58,828 nucleotides of DNA, taken from contig JADHUM010000017.1 in NCBI GenBank assembly GCA_016784545.1, forward strand, positions 1 to 58,828, written 5' to 3'. Both the position numbers and the translations under genes were made by a program. Source of the DNA: Candidatus Neomarinimicrobiota bacterium. Its GTDB lineage: Bacteria > Fidelibacterota > UBA8477 > JABMPR01. How positions within the stretch are numbered: the first letter of the stretch is position 1; every line of letters starts with the position of its first letter. Below, one piece after another: positions 17,155-27,173 of the stretch. Under the pieces are notes generated by a model. The model ran no database searches. It saw nothing but the letters and a program-made list of their open reading frames with translations, and was not told the DNA's origin.

Positions 17155-18039
17155 TTATCCTGCAGGGACTCCAACAATCCTGGTGTGAACCCATTTGACG
17201 TAGCCAAAAACTATGGGCAGACAAACTAGATACATAAGAATACCATACACACCTGAGGGCAAACTGAGGAGAGATAAACCTTCACCAGAGGGCAGGATCA
17301 GATTTCCAACTGTAATGCCCACCGTGGCATTTTGAATTCCCGTTGCAATTGCCACAGAGACAGCTTGAGCCTCATTCATTTTAAAAAGATGAGCACTGCT
17401 ATAGCCCATGAGCAGCATGATAATTATCAGGGTTACAATGCCAGGTCCCAGAATGGTAACATTATTCACAAAGGTATCCCATTCACTGGAGAGGGCACCA
17501 ATAACAATGATGACAAATAGAATGGCGGAAATCTTGCTGGCTTTGGGTTCGAAGCCATGGGTGAATGTTTCCGCCTTATGATGTACCAACAATCCAATAG
17601 CAACGGGGATGGCTGTGATCAAGAACATGGTTAACCCAAGTGAGAGGACGCTGATTTCCGGAGCTTCAGCTCCCATAAAATAAGCAATAGAAAAGCCAGT
17701 GATGATTGGCAGGGTGATGACGCTTACGATACTTACCACTGCTGTATATGAAATGGAGAGTGCCGTATCTCCTTTGGCCATTTTAGTCAAGATGTTGGAG
17801 GTGACACCGCCAGGGCAACAGGCAAGAATCATGAGTCCCACAGCCATTTCCTTGGTGAGTCCAAACAGCAGGATGATTCCAAATGCAACCAGAGGAAGCA
17901 GCACCATCTGGTTCAGGATACCCACTGCAAATACCTTTGGCTGCTTGGCAACATTCTTGAAGTCATTGATGGTGAGACTCAGCCCAAGACTAAACATGAT
18001 AAATACCAGGGATAGGGGTAAAATGATATCAATAATCAT
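17155..18039 (-). CDS. Bile acid:sodium symporter (BASS/SBF) family transporter
   Basis: A 294-residue inner-membrane protein with nine or ten transmembrane helices, close to the family's usual length. The family signatures are CCPGGVTSN at about residue 74 and the second sodium-site-like block GIQNATVGITV near 234. The family couples sodium entry to uptake of organic anions (bile acids, pyruvate, pantoate and others); substrate cannot be read from sequence. GGAG lies 7 bases before the start. It diverges from the dimethylarginine-hydrolase-like gene across a spacer with a near-perfect palindrome. Confidence 0.88.
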   Translation of the reverse strand: MIIDIILPLSLVFIMFSLGLSLTINDFKNVAKQPKVFAVGILNQMVLLPLVAFGIILLFGLTKEMAVGLMILACCPGGVTSNILTKMAKGDTALSISYTAVVSIVSVITLPIITGFSIAYFMGAEAPEISVLSLGLTMFLITAIPVAIGLLVHHKAETFTHGFEPKASKISAILFVIIVIGALSSEWDTFVNNVTILGPGIVTLIIIMLLMGYSSAHLFKMNEAQAVSVAIATGIQNATVGITVGNLILPSGEGLSLLSLPSGVYGILMYLVCLPIVFGYVKWVHTRIVGVPAG

Positions 18040-18083
18040 TGAAGTACTCCATTCTTCGTTATTTTTCTGTTGGTAGAATTATG

Positions 18084-18103
18084 GGTCACTTACGTGAATG
18101 ACC
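18084..18103. promoter_or_regulatory. 20-base near-perfect palindrome, candidate operator
   Basis: GGTCACTTACGTGAATGACC is symmetric at 16 of 20 positions around a central ACGT. It lies 45 bases before the transporter start and about 210 before the divergent gene at 18312, a typical place for a dimeric regulator to bind. Confidence 0.4.
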
Positions 18104-18311
18104 TGGCAATTGTCTGCCCGTTCTTCCCATTTATTTTGATTCAACTCAAAATAGACCATTCTGCAAAAATTGATACTCTTTTCCAAAATTAGCAATTGTT
18201 TCAATCAGCTATTCCCGGAGTGGCTTTTTGAGACCTTGTGAGCAATAGGGAATCGGTTATTTTCAACATGATTATATTTTCCATTAAAAATATTGAGATC
18301 TGGAGCAGGAA

Positions 18312-19073
18312 ATGTTCACCAAAGCCATCGTTCGAACCCCAGCACCTTCTATGATCAATGGACTCACCTCTGCCAATCTCGGCAAACCAGACTTTGATCT
18401 GGCGCTCAAGCAACATGCTGCATACATCGAAGCGCTTGAATCATGTGGGTTGGAGGTAACCTGTCTGGAAGCTATGCCTGCATTTCCCGATTCAACCTTT
18501 GTAGAAGATGTGGCTCTACTCACCCCTGAGTGTGCCATTATTACCAATCCTGGAGCCCTTTCCCGGCGTGGAGAAATCGAGGGAATGCGAAGTTTACTTG
18601 AGAACCACTATGAGAGTATCGAAGAAATCAAGTCTCCAGGAACTCTGGAAGCAGGGGATGTGATGATGGTGGATTCACATTTCTTTATCGGCTTATCTGC
18701 CCGTACCAACCAACTGGGAGCGGATCAGCTGATCGTTCATCTCCAAAAATATGAACTTACAGGATCTGTGGTTGAATTGAAGGAGGTTCTCCATCTGAAG
18801 ACAGGAGTAGCCTATCTGGAACGCAATAATCTTTTAGCCTGTGGTGAGTTTCTCACTCATCCTGATTTCCGGAGATTCAATATTTTACCCATCCATGAAT
18901 CTGAAAGTTATGCCGCAAATTGTATCTGGGTGAATGATACAATTCTCGTCCCAACGGGATATCCCCAGGCCCTCCAGACCATCATCCAGGCCGGATATGC
19001 TGTCCTGGAAGTTGATGTCTCCGAATTCAGGAAGCTGGATGGTGGCTTGAGTTGTCTTTCTCTGAGATTTTGA
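18312..19073 (+). CDS. Dimethylarginine dimethylaminohydrolase-like amidinotransferase-fold enzyme
   Basis: A 253-residue cytosolic enzyme of the guanidino-group-modifying family. It shows the acidic FVEDVALL block (E65/D66), LEAGDVM (E113/D116), the catalytic histidine H161 in VLHLKTGVAYL and the nucleophile C248 in DGGLSCLSLRF at the extreme C-terminus, all in the order of DDAH (N-methylated arginine to citrulline and methylamine). Length fits the family. GGAG lies 6 bases before ATG 18312. Citrullinating or arginine-deiminase-like relatives share the fold, so substrate is not certain. Confidence 0.87.
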   Translation: MFTKAIVRTPAPSMINGLTSANLGKPDFDLALKQHAAYIEALESCGLEVTCLEAMPAFPDSTFVEDVALLTPECAIITNPGALSRRGEIEGMRSLLENHYESIEEIKSPGTLEAGDVMMVDSHFFIGLSARTNQLGADQLIVHLQKYELTGSVVELKEVLHLKTGVAYLERNNLLACGEFLTHPDFRRFNILPIHESESYAANCIWVNDTILVPTGYPQALQTIIQAGYAVLEVDVSEFRKLDGGLSCLSLRF

Positions 19074-19217
19074 AATAGACAATAATCTGATCACAATTCA
19101 GCCCCCCAGAGACATAAGCTGTTTAAACATGACCATTTATATCTTAAAATAGATATTGCATTTCGATGGCCTCCAGACCATTTTCAGCCATTCTAATAGA
19201 AACCTGATGGGGAAATC

Positions 19218-21245
19218 ATGAGCGAGCAAAAAAACGGTCCTGGCGGAATAATTCAAGAACTCCGAAATCGGAGGGTCTTCCGAGCCGTTGCAGTGTATCT
19301 AGGAGTGGGTTTTGCCCTCCTGGAAGCAGCAGATATTGTCATCCCTATGCTGGGTTTACCTGCTTATGTGGTCAAAACAGTATTTTGGTTGCTGATTGCT
19401 GGATTCCCTGCAGCAATCGGGTTGGCCTGGACCTTCCAGTTAACCCCAGAGGGCTTGCGACGATCACCCAAATCAGGGGAAAAGCAAACTGAAGCGCAGA
19501 AGCCCTTTACGGGGAACTCCATGATCATCGTCTTGCTTCTGGTCATTGTAGGGCTCCTGGCTTATCCCAGAATGCAGTCCTCGCCGCCACCAGATGTGGC
19601 TGTCACATATCAACAGGCTGATTCACTTGATGCCAAGGCCGTGGCTGTATTACCTTTTACAAATTTTTCTGCTTCTGCAGAGGATGCTTATTTTGCTGAT
19701 GGCATCCATGATGATATTCTGACCCAACTGTCTAAGATTAGAGATTTAAAAGTCATCTCCCGTACCACTATGGTCAAATACAAGAACACGGAAAAAAGTA
19801 TTAAGGAAATTGCTCAAGAAATCGGTGTCGCCAATCTGCTGGAGGGCAGTGTGCGCAGAGCCGGAAACCAGGTGAGGATAGTAGCCCAGCTCATCAAAGC
19901 CAGTACGGACGAGCATTTATGGGCGGAGACATATGACCGTGACTATGCCGATATTTTTAGCATTCAGAGTGATGTTGCCAAAAAGATCGCAGGTGCCCTG
20001 AAATCAGCCTTAAGTCCTGAAGAAAAGGCTGAACTTGATGAAATTCCAACTCGGAATATGAAGGCCTATGATTTCTTCCTGAAAGGTAATTATTACTGGC
20101 ATACCAAGACTACCAAAGAAGGCAACGAGAAAGCCGTTGCCATGTACGAAGAAGCCATCAAGCTTGATCCCAGTTTTGGTTTAGCCTATGCCCGTCAATC
20201 CATTGCACATTCTGTGTTATTTCAACAACCTGACTGGGATCCAAGCCCAGTAAGAAAAGCTTTTGCGAAAAAGACCCTGGACCAGGCAATTGATCTTATT
20301 CCAAATCATGGTGAGACCCATTTTGCCCATGGTATTTACTATCTCTGGTGTCTTAGCGACAGGGATTCTGCCATTAAAGAGTTTGAGTTAGCAGCGGAAG
20401 CTCAACCCAAGAATGGAGAAGTTGCCAATCATTTGGGTCAGTTATATGCTGAAACTGGAAATTGGACCAAAGCAGGAATATATCTTGAAAACGCCTTTGA
20501 ACTGGATCCGGATGTGGTTGGGCACGCTGCCTGGTTGGCTGGATTTTACTCGATTACACGAAAGTATGAGCAGGCAGAAAAACAGTTTCGCATAGCTATT
20601 CAATCTTTTCCGGAATTTTTCCTAAGCTATCGCTTTCATGCCAGACTCAGGAGATATGCCTATGGAGATCTAGTTGGAGCCCGTCAGATACTGAACGATG
20701 GCATACTTAATGTAAATAGCCCAGAGGCTCTGGCTGTAGAGCGAATCAATCTGGCTATGGAGGCGAGAGAGTTTGAAACGGCCCTAAAGCTCGTTCGAGA
20801 GGATTATAAAGGGGATTACCCATCTTATCATAATAGTCTGATTCTTTATGGTATGGGTAAGATGGATGAGATGAACACGGAAATTCAACGCTCTCTCTCC
20901 AATCATAATTCACATCTCAAGGTACGACCGGATGATCCCTATTTGCATGATAGAATAGGCATGCTACATGCTTTGATGGGACAGCATGAAAAGGCAATTC
21001 TTTCAGCTAAGCGAGCTATAGAGCTTGAGCCTGTCAGCAAAAATGCCTTGGGTGGTCCCGATCACCTTGTGGATCTGGCAATGACCTATTCAATCCTGGG
21101 TGAAACAGATCTCGCCCTGGATATAATTGATGAATTACTTTCCTATCCAGGAGATTTTACAATATGGATGCTTAAACTACGTCCAGCTTTTGACAATCTC
21201 AGAGAATCACCCAGATACCAGAAACTCGTTGGGGAGATCAGTTAA
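19218..21245 (+). CDS. Membrane-anchored TolB-like/TPR protein, copy 1
   Basis: A 675-residue protein. A basic start (LRNRRVFRAVAVYLGVG) leads into transmembrane segments at about 23-45, 51-71 and 101-115. A TolB/FlgO-like domain follows (about 138-265: AVLPFTNFS, YFADGIHDDILTQL, LEGSVRRAG, DEHLWAETYDRD), then TPR repeats to about 660. The same TolB-like domain is often seen attached to adenylate-cyclase or winged-helix modules; neither is present here. It is the first of three adjacent paralogues, with copy 2 starting five bases after its stop. Biological role unknown; a protein-binding scaffold on the membrane is plausible. Confidence 0.82.
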   Translation: MSEQKNGPGGIIQELRNRRVFRAVAVYLGVGFALLEAADIVIPMLGLPAYVVKTVFWLLIAGFPAAIGLAWTFQLTPEGLRRSPKSGEKQTEAQKPFTGNSMIIVLLLVIVGLLAYPRMQSSPPPDVAVTYQQADSLDAKAVAVLPFTNFSASAEDAYFADGIHDDILTQLSKIRDLKVISRTTMVKYKNTEKSIKEIAQEIGVANLLEGSVRRAGNQVRIVAQLIKASTDEHLWAETYDRDYADIFSIQSDVAKKIAGALKSALSPEEKAELDEIPTRNMKAYDFFLKGNYYWHTKTTKEGNEKAVAMYEEAIKLDPSFGLAYARQSIAHSVLFQQPDWDPSPVRKAFAKKTLDQAIDLIPNHGETHFAHGIYYLWCLSDRDSAIKEFELAAEAQPKNGEVANHLGQLYAETGNWTKAGIYLENAFELDPDVVGHAAWLAGFYSITRKYEQAEKQFRIAIQSFPEFFLSYRFHARLRRYAYGDLVGARQILNDGILNVNSPEALAVERINLAMEAREFETALKLVREDYKGDYPSYHNSLILYGMGKMDEMNTEIQRSLSNHNSHLKVRPDDPYLHDRIGMLHALMGQHEKAILSAKRAIELEPVSKNALGGPDHLVDLAMTYSILGETDLALDIIDELLSYPGDFTIWMLKLRPAFDNLRESPRYQKLVGEIS

Positions 21246-21250
21246 TTTCA

Positions 21251-23266
21251 ATGACCACCTCTCAAGGTAAAATGTCCGAGCTGATCCAGGAACTCCGTAA
21301 TCGGAGAGTATTTCGGGTTGCAGCTGTGTATCTGGGTGTCGGCTATGCTATTCTGGAATCATCTTCCATTATCATCCCCATGCTGGGCTTCTCCGAAACC
21401 ATCGTCAAAATCATTCTGGCCATCCTTGTCTTTGGGTTGCCAATATCCCTGGGTCTGGCCTGGATGTTTCAAATGACCCCAGATGGACTTCGGCGGTCCC
21501 CGAAGGAGGGTGAGAAACAAACATCAGGTGAGAAACCCCTCACCAGTAATGTTGCCATCGTCGTTCTGTTGGTCATTATAGCTGGGCTGCTAAGCTACCA
21601 GAGCTTTTCGCCAGGTCGTTTGGGATCATCAAATGAAGAATCGGGTGGGGTTTTAGATTCCAAATCAATAGCTGTTTTGCCCTTCACACCCTTTACCAAA
21701 ACTGAGGATGATCAGAGTTTCGCAGATGGCATGCATGATGATATTCTTACCCAGCTTTCCAAGGTCGCCGATCTAAAAGTGATTTCCAGAACCTCAGTCA
21801 TGCAGTACAAAGAAACCACTATGCTTATTTCAGATATTGCCAGAGAGTTGGGAGTGGCACACATCCTTGAGGGGAGTGTCCGTCGGGCTGGTGATCAAAT
21901 TCGTATTGTAGCCCAGCTCATTAATGCTGAAACCGATGAACATCTATGGGCGGAAACCTATGACCGGGGTTATGCGGATATTTTCGCTGTTCAGAGTGAT
22001 GTGGCCAAGAAAATTGCTTCAGCTCTAAAAGCTCGCTTGACACCCAGGGAAGCATCCTATATCGAATCACGGTATACAGATGATCCCGAAGCCTGGGAGT
22101 GGTATTTGAAAGCGAAATTGCTTTATGACGCTGAAATTGCAGACAAAGATTCTGTCATCACTCAGCTTGAAAGAGCCATCGCTCAAGACAGCAATTTTTT
22201 ACTACCCTATGTGCTTCTTACCAGGCTACAGTCCTGGTTTTATTTCGATGGGACTGGGACAGATCCTAGCCCCGAAAGATTTGAAAAAGCGAAGCAAGCT
22301 TTGGCAAAAGCTGAATCATTGCATTCTGATGCACCAGAAACACATATGGCTCGAGGTTATTTCCAATACTACGGCTTTAGAAATTATCAAGCAGCCATGG
22401 AAGAGATGAGTCTGGCCCTTGAAATGCAACCCAATAATACAGAACTCCTTGCTGGAATTGCCTACATAAAGCGACGACTGGGTCTCTGGGAGGAATCCAC
22501 TCGCTTCATGGAGAAGGCGGTTTCCCTTGATCCAAATAATGCCCAGAAAGTGTCGGAAACCCGTGATATTTTTGCCATGCAGAGAGATTGGGGGAGCTCA
22601 CTGAAGTATCAGGAGCGCCTGGAAGCGATCACCTCCTGGCAGGGTTCTGAGGTTGCCACAGGGCGCTATTATCTGGAACTCTGGCAATCAGGTGGTGATA
22701 TTCAACATGCCCGAGCTGTTCTGGATGACATTGTGGCCCGGTCTGGTAAAGAACTAAATCGGTCGAAGCGTTTTAGACAAGCACGCCTGGAACGAAATTT
22801 TGACAGAGCCCTGGCTATCGCCTACGAGGATGGCAATCTGGCTGGCGAGGAATTAGTCACTCTCTATCATTCCATTGGAGGCTCGAGGCTGAAATTGGCT
22901 TTAGATTCGGTTATTGTAGCCATTGAGGTAGAGCTAGCTGAAACACCAGAGAATTGGGCACCTTATGCTGATAAAGGGGTGACTCTTGCTATGCAGGGAA
23001 GGTTGGAAGAAGCAATTCAGTTGGGGAATAAAGCAGTTGCAATGATGCCTTTGAGTCGGGATGCTTTGGCAGGTGCTGATGCACTCAATATTCTCGGAGA
23101 TATCTATATGTGGTCAGGCTATCAGGAGAAAGCGATTGAAATTTATGAACAAGTGCTAAGTGTCCCCTGTTGGGTTAACCGTGTCGACTTCCTTATTGAT
23201 CCTTATTACGATCCGCTTCGAGACAATCCGGGTTTTAAGAAATTGCTGGGACAACAATCTGGTTAA
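21251..23266 (+). CDS. Membrane-anchored TolB-like/TPR protein, copy 2
   Basis: A 671-residue paralogue of the preceding gene with the same order: LRNRRVFRVAAVYLGVG start, three transmembrane segments within the first 125 residues, TolB-like domain (about 140-265, including SFADGMHDDILTQL and LEGSVRRAG) and C-terminal TPRs. The TPR part has diverged much more than the TolB-like part, which suggests that each copy recognises a different partner. GGGGAG lies upstream inside the previous gene's end, and copy 3 begins one base after its stop, so all three are likely co-translated. Confidence 0.82.
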   Translation: MTTSQGKMSELIQELRNRRVFRVAAVYLGVGYAILESSSIIIPMLGFSETIVKIILAILVFGLPISLGLAWMFQMTPDGLRRSPKEGEKQTSGEKPLTSNVAIVVLLVIIAGLLSYQSFSPGRLGSSNEESGGVLDSKSIAVLPFTPFTKTEDDQSFADGMHDDILTQLSKVADLKVISRTSVMQYKETTMLISDIARELGVAHILEGSVRRAGDQIRIVAQLINAETDEHLWAETYDRGYADIFAVQSDVAKKIASALKARLTPREASYIESRYTDDPEAWEWYLKAKLLYDAEIADKDSVITQLERAIAQDSNFLLPYVLLTRLQSWFYFDGTGTDPSPERFEKAKQALAKAESLHSDAPETHMARGYFQYYGFRNYQAAMEEMSLALEMQPNNTELLAGIAYIKRRLGLWEESTRFMEKAVSLDPNNAQKVSETRDIFAMQRDWGSSLKYQERLEAITSWQGSEVATGRYYLELWQSGGDIQHARAVLDDIVARSGKELNRSKRFRQARLERNFDRALAIAYEDGNLAGEELVTLYHSIGGSRLKLALDSVIVAIEVELAETPENWAPYADKGVTLAMQGRLEEAIQLGNKAVAMMPLSRDALAGADALNILGDIYMWSGYQEKAIEIYEQVLSVPCWVNRVDFLIDPYYDPLRDNPGFKKLLGQQSG

Positions 23267-23267
23267 A

Positions 23268-25298
23268 GTGACTACCAAGCCCTCAAGATTAGCATCGTTT
23301 TACGCTGAGCTCCGTCGCAGACGTGTCCTCAGAGCGGCCACTGTATATCTGGGTACAGGCTTTGTGATTCTGGAAGCATGCGATATGATATTCCCCAGAT
23401 TGGGGATACCTGATTGGACCATATCACTTATACTGGGCATGCTGGCTGCCGGCTTTCCTGCGGCCCTGTTTTTATCCTGGTTCTATGAAATTACCCCGGA
23501 TGGAATGGACAAAGCCCAGGATTCTGATCTCCCCCAAACAGTGAATCAGAAGCCACTGACCAGCAACATCATCATTGCTGTCCTGGCAGGTATCATACTT
23601 ACCCTTTTGGTGATCCCAAATATATGGGATTCCAGTGAATCACCTGCTGAGCTGCAAATCAACCCCAAATCTATCGCGGTGTTGCCCTTTACCAATTTCA
23701 ATTCCAGTGAGGAATCTTCATTCTTCGCAGATGGTATCACAGATGTCATTTTGACTCAATTGGCTAAGGTTAGAGATCTAAAAGTTATCTCCAGAACCTC
23801 AACCATTCAGTATCGAAACAGCGACAAATCTATTCCTGTGATTGCTGCTGAGTTGGGAGTTGCAAATATTTTGGAAGGAAGTGTTCAGCAGATAGGGGAT
23901 AAGGTCCGTATCATTGGTCAGCTCATCCGTGCTCAAACTGATGAGCACCTCTGGGCGGAAACTTTTGATCGTGATTACAAGAATGTTTTCTCCCTGCAGA
24001 CCGAAGTTGCCAGATCCATAGCCAGCGCGCTCAAGGCCTCACTTACCCCTGCAGAAGAGGACTACCTTTCCACCCGACCCACAGACAACCAAGCTGCCTG
24101 GGATCTTTATCTCAGAGCAAATATCCTTGGGGATAAACAATTCGATGAAGGCGATACCGTTATCACACTCTATGAAGAAGCCATCCGTCTGGACCCCTTG
24201 TTTACCCTGCCCTATGCCAGGCTCATCCGCCTGTATGCCTATGAATATTTTGCTGGCTATGACCCAGATGGCAAATATTTACAAAAAGCTCAGGATTATC
24301 TGGTAAAACTGGCCTCCCTGGATTCAGAATCTCCAGACTATCATCTGGCAAAGGGATACTACCACTATTATTCAGATCGTGATTTTGAATCGGCACTGGC
24401 AGAATTTGAAATCGCTCGCATCAGTCAGCCCAACAACAGCGACCTTTTTCTGGCCATTGGGTTGGTGAAACGACGTATGGGCTTGTGGAATGAAGCAACG
24501 GAATACTTTGAGAGAGCCGTAAATCTGGATCCTCGATCTGCAGGCAAGACCAACACGGTTGCTGAAAACACTCTGTTTACTCGTGACTGGCAAAAAACCA
24601 GGAAATATCTGGAACAGATGATCACATTGGTCGGACGAAATCCGGTCCTGGTTGAGCTGAGGTACTTTCTGACTATTTCGTCAACAGGTGATCTGTCACT
24701 TGCTGAGCCAATCCTTGGTGAATTGATTGAGGAGTATGGGGCAGAAACCATGGCTCCCGCTCGTGAGATGAAGGCCTATTTATCAAGAGATTTCCCAACG
24801 GCCAGAGAACTTGTGCAAGCAGATAAATATCGTGGTCCTGCTGATAAAATGGAAGACAAGGCCTTCTACTTTAGACTGGAGGGATTAATCGACTCCTCCA
24901 GGCACTATTACGGATTGGCCAGAGACACGGCTCTGGTTGCCCTTCAGCGAGACCCGGACCACTGGTTGAATTTGGTTGATTATGGTGTCACCCAGGCTGG
25001 GGCAGGAAATCTGAGAGGTGCCAGAATGTCGGCAGACAAGCTCCTGGACATGACCAAAATAACCTCTGATGGGGTATCGGGAAACCAGCTATGGGATCAG
25101 TTGGCCAGCTTATTTATCATGGTGGGGGATTATGATCAAGCCCTCTACTACCTGGACAAAACCCTTGCTGCACCTGGCGATTTTTGTCTGGCCTTGCTGA
25201 TACTGGAACCAGAATACGATGCCCTTAGAGATCACCCCAAATACGCTGATATGATCACGAGATATGCCAGTCAAATCCAGGCAGATATCATCTTTTAA
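23268..25298 (+). CDS. Membrane-anchored TolB-like/TPR protein, copy 3
   Basis: A 676-residue third paralogue. GTG 23268 is chosen because MTTKPSRLASFYAELRRRRV aligns with the starts of copies 1 and 2 and lies one base after the previous stop; the frame is open further upstream but only inside copy 2. It has transmembrane segments in the first 120 residues, a TolB-like domain (FFADGITDVILTQL, LEGSVQQIG, DEHLWAETFDRD) and TPRs to the end. Lack of its own ribosome site supports translational coupling. Confidence 0.82.
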   Translation: MTTKPSRLASFYAELRRRRVLRAATVYLGTGFVILEACDMIFPRLGIPDWTISLILGMLAAGFPAALFLSWFYEITPDGMDKAQDSDLPQTVNQKPLTSNIIIAVLAGIILTLLVIPNIWDSSESPAELQINPKSIAVLPFTNFNSSEESSFFADGITDVILTQLAKVRDLKVISRTSTIQYRNSDKSIPVIAAELGVANILEGSVQQIGDKVRIIGQLIRAQTDEHLWAETFDRDYKNVFSLQTEVARSIASALKASLTPAEEDYLSTRPTDNQAAWDLYLRANILGDKQFDEGDTVITLYEEAIRLDPLFTLPYARLIRLYAYEYFAGYDPDGKYLQKAQDYLVKLASLDSESPDYHLAKGYYHYYSDRDFESALAEFEIARISQPNNSDLFLAIGLVKRRMGLWNEATEYFERAVNLDPRSAGKTNTVAENTLFTRDWQKTRKYLEQMITLVGRNPVLVELRYFLTISSTGDLSLAEPILGELIEEYGAETMAPAREMKAYLSRDFPTARELVQADKYRGPADKMEDKAFYFRLEGLIDSSRHYYGLARDTALVALQRDPDHWLNLVDYGVTQAGAGNLRGARMSADKLLDMTKITSDGVSGNQLWDQLASLFIMVGDYDQALYYLDKTLAAPGDFCLALLILEPEYDALRDHPKYADMITRYASQIQADIIF

Positions 25299-25411
25299 AT
25301 AGGCGGACTTTCGCCCGAGAATTCCCTAAATCTTACATCCCAGGCAAGAGAATCATTGCTTAGCAGGCTGCCATCTCACATATTTGATTTTAATTATTTA
25401 TAGGGGGCTCC

Positions 25412-26431
25412 ATGCAGAACGAGATTCTCAAATCTTCAAAATTACTCAACGGGCAGGGTGAGCTTATCCAGCGCGGTTGGGCCAGAGATATGATTCTGGA
25501 TTATCATCGCCAGGACATTGCTGCACCGGCTTTTAAGATCAAGGAATGGGACTATTACGCCATTTTATCTGATGATGGGGGCATCTCATTTACTGTTTCA
25601 GATCTGGGCTATATCGGCTTTGTGGCAGCAACGGTGTTCGATTTTACATCCGCTGAGGAGATTTCAAATTCAGTGATGACCCTGCTTCCCCAGGGTGGCT
25701 TCAAGATGCCAGAATCCAGTAAACAGGGGGATGTTATATTCCAAAACAAGAATCTTAACCTGCGATTTATTAGGAAAGAGACATCCCGAGTGATTGAAAT
25801 TGAGTGGAAGCATTTCCAACCTGGACAAGATTTACGCGGAAGTGTTGAGCTGGACCAGCCCCATGATGACTCCCTGCTCATTGCCACACCTTTTCCGGAA
25901 AACCCAAAGGCATTTTACTATAACCATAAGATTAATTGTATGCCCGCCAGGGGTAGCTTTACACTTGGAGATCGAGAGCTGGTGTTCACTGGTCAGAAGG
26001 CATTTGGTGTACTGGATTGGGGCCGGGGTGTCTGGACCTACTCCAACACCTGGTATTGGGGGTCAGCATCTGGGATGGTTGGGGGACAACGTTTTGGACT
26101 GAACATTGGTTACGGTTTTGGGGACGCTTCAGCTGCTTCTGAGAACATCATTTATCTGGATGGCCGGGGTCACAAATTGGATGCAGTCAGTTTTCATATC
26201 CCAGAGAATGACTTTTTAAAACCCTGGCAGTTTTCCAGTAATGACGGTCGTCTTGAATTGGATTTTGCACCCATCCTCGATCGTTATTCAAATACCAATT
26301 TGCTGATCATCCAATCCTGGCAGCACCAGGTCTTTGGAACTTTTTCTGGTCAGGTTACCCTGGATGATGGAACTGTTTTACAGATTGAGAACCTCCTGGG
26401 CTTTGCTGAAAAAGTGAAGAATCGCTGGTGA
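25412..26431 (+). CDS. DUF2804 family protein
   Basis: A 339-residue protein without signal peptide or transmembrane segment. It matches the DUF2804 pattern: KAFYYNHKINCMPARG, FGVLDWGRGVW followed by NTWYWGSASG, and IGYGFGD with ENIIYLDG. The family has a lipocalin/tocopherol-cyclase-like beta architecture and is of unknown function, often near lipid genes. GGGG and AGGG precede the start. It follows the TolB-like trio after 113 bases and is probably transcribed separately. Confidence 0.83.
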   Translation: MQNEILKSSKLLNGQGELIQRGWARDMILDYHRQDIAAPAFKIKEWDYYAILSDDGGISFTVSDLGYIGFVAATVFDFTSAEEISNSVMTLLPQGGFKMPESSKQGDVIFQNKNLNLRFIRKETSRVIEIEWKHFQPGQDLRGSVELDQPHDDSLLIATPFPENPKAFYYNHKINCMPARGSFTLGDRELVFTGQKAFGVLDWGRGVWTYSNTWYWGSASGMVGGQRFGLNIGYGFGDASAASENIIYLDGRGHKLDAVSFHIPENDFLKPWQFSSNDGRLELDFAPILDRYSNTNLLIIQSWQHQVFGTFSGQVTLDDGTVLQIENLLGFAEKVKNRW

Positions 26432-26609
26432 TGGACATGGATTTGTGGATTTATGAGCAGGCAGAATCCTCATGACGGGCAGACTCCTAAATGCTGGACT
26501 GATGCATACCTGTCGATTATACTGGAGACCCGGCAAAAATGAGTTTATTAGAACTTAAATATAGAGTAGCTGGTTGAAGAAATCAGGAATAAGATAAAAG
26601 GCGAAAAGA

Positions 26610-27068
26610 ATGATATACCGCAGTACCTACAATATGATTGTTGAGAGAATTCATGAGATAAATGCTGAAATCAAGCAGAATACAAAAGACATAAAAAGAG
26701 CAGCCGATTTTGGAGATTTGAAAGAGAATGCCGAATACCATGCTGCCAAAGACAATCAGGCGCACTTGCATAACAAGCGTCATCGTTTCGAAAAACACCT
26801 GGATGAAGAAGTTGTGGAGCCTGGGGATGTAAAGGCTGATCGCGTGTCCTTTGGAACGCAGGTTACCTATACTGATGGTGAAAATCCAATCACGGTTTCA
26901 ATGGCTGGTGCTGCAGAATACGAATTGGAATTATACGAAAATATTGTCACGACGGCATCTCCCTTTGCTCAACGAGTTCTGGGCAAAAAGGTTGGTGATA
27001 CGCTGACTCTTGATCTGCCTGATGGTGTCAAAACCTTGACTATTCTGGATATTCAACTGCTGAAATAA
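26610..27068 (+). CDS. greA: Transcription elongation factor GreA
   Basis: A 152-residue protein. The N-terminal coiled coil carries the tip motif FGDLKENAEYHAAKD (about 33-47), whose acidic residues position the second magnesium in stalled RNA polymerase so that backtracked RNA is cleaved. The C-terminal FKBP-like domain (about 78-152) has GKKVGDTLTLDLPDG. Length is slightly under the usual 155-160. A strong terminator follows 24 bases after the stop, so this is the end of its transcript. GreB is the alternative, but the tip motif and length favour GreA. Confidence 0.9.
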   Translation: MIYRSTYNMIVERIHEINAEIKQNTKDIKRAADFGDLKENAEYHAAKDNQAHLHNKRHRFEKHLDEEVVEPGDVKADRVSFGTQVTYTDGENPITVSMAGAAEYELELYENIVTTASPFAQRVLGKKVGDTLTLDLPDGVKTLTILDIQLLK

Positions 27069-27091
27069 TATAGAATTTAGCACACACAAAT

Positions 27092-27125
27092 AATCCCTCT
27101 GGATTCAGGGGGATTTTCTTTTTTA
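27092..27125 (+). terminator. Rho-independent terminator after greA
   Basis: AATCCCTCTG, loop GATT, CAGGGGGATT (one wobble pair) followed by TTCTTTTTT. Confidence 0.85.
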
Positions 27126-27173
27126 GAAGTTTGGGAATCTTACAAAAACACCATATCATTTAAGGGAGAAAAC

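Noticed and set aside
18325-18345. tRNA T-arm-like GTTCGAACCCC
   Set aside because: It lies inside the well-supported DDAH-like gene and no cloverleaf can be built around it.
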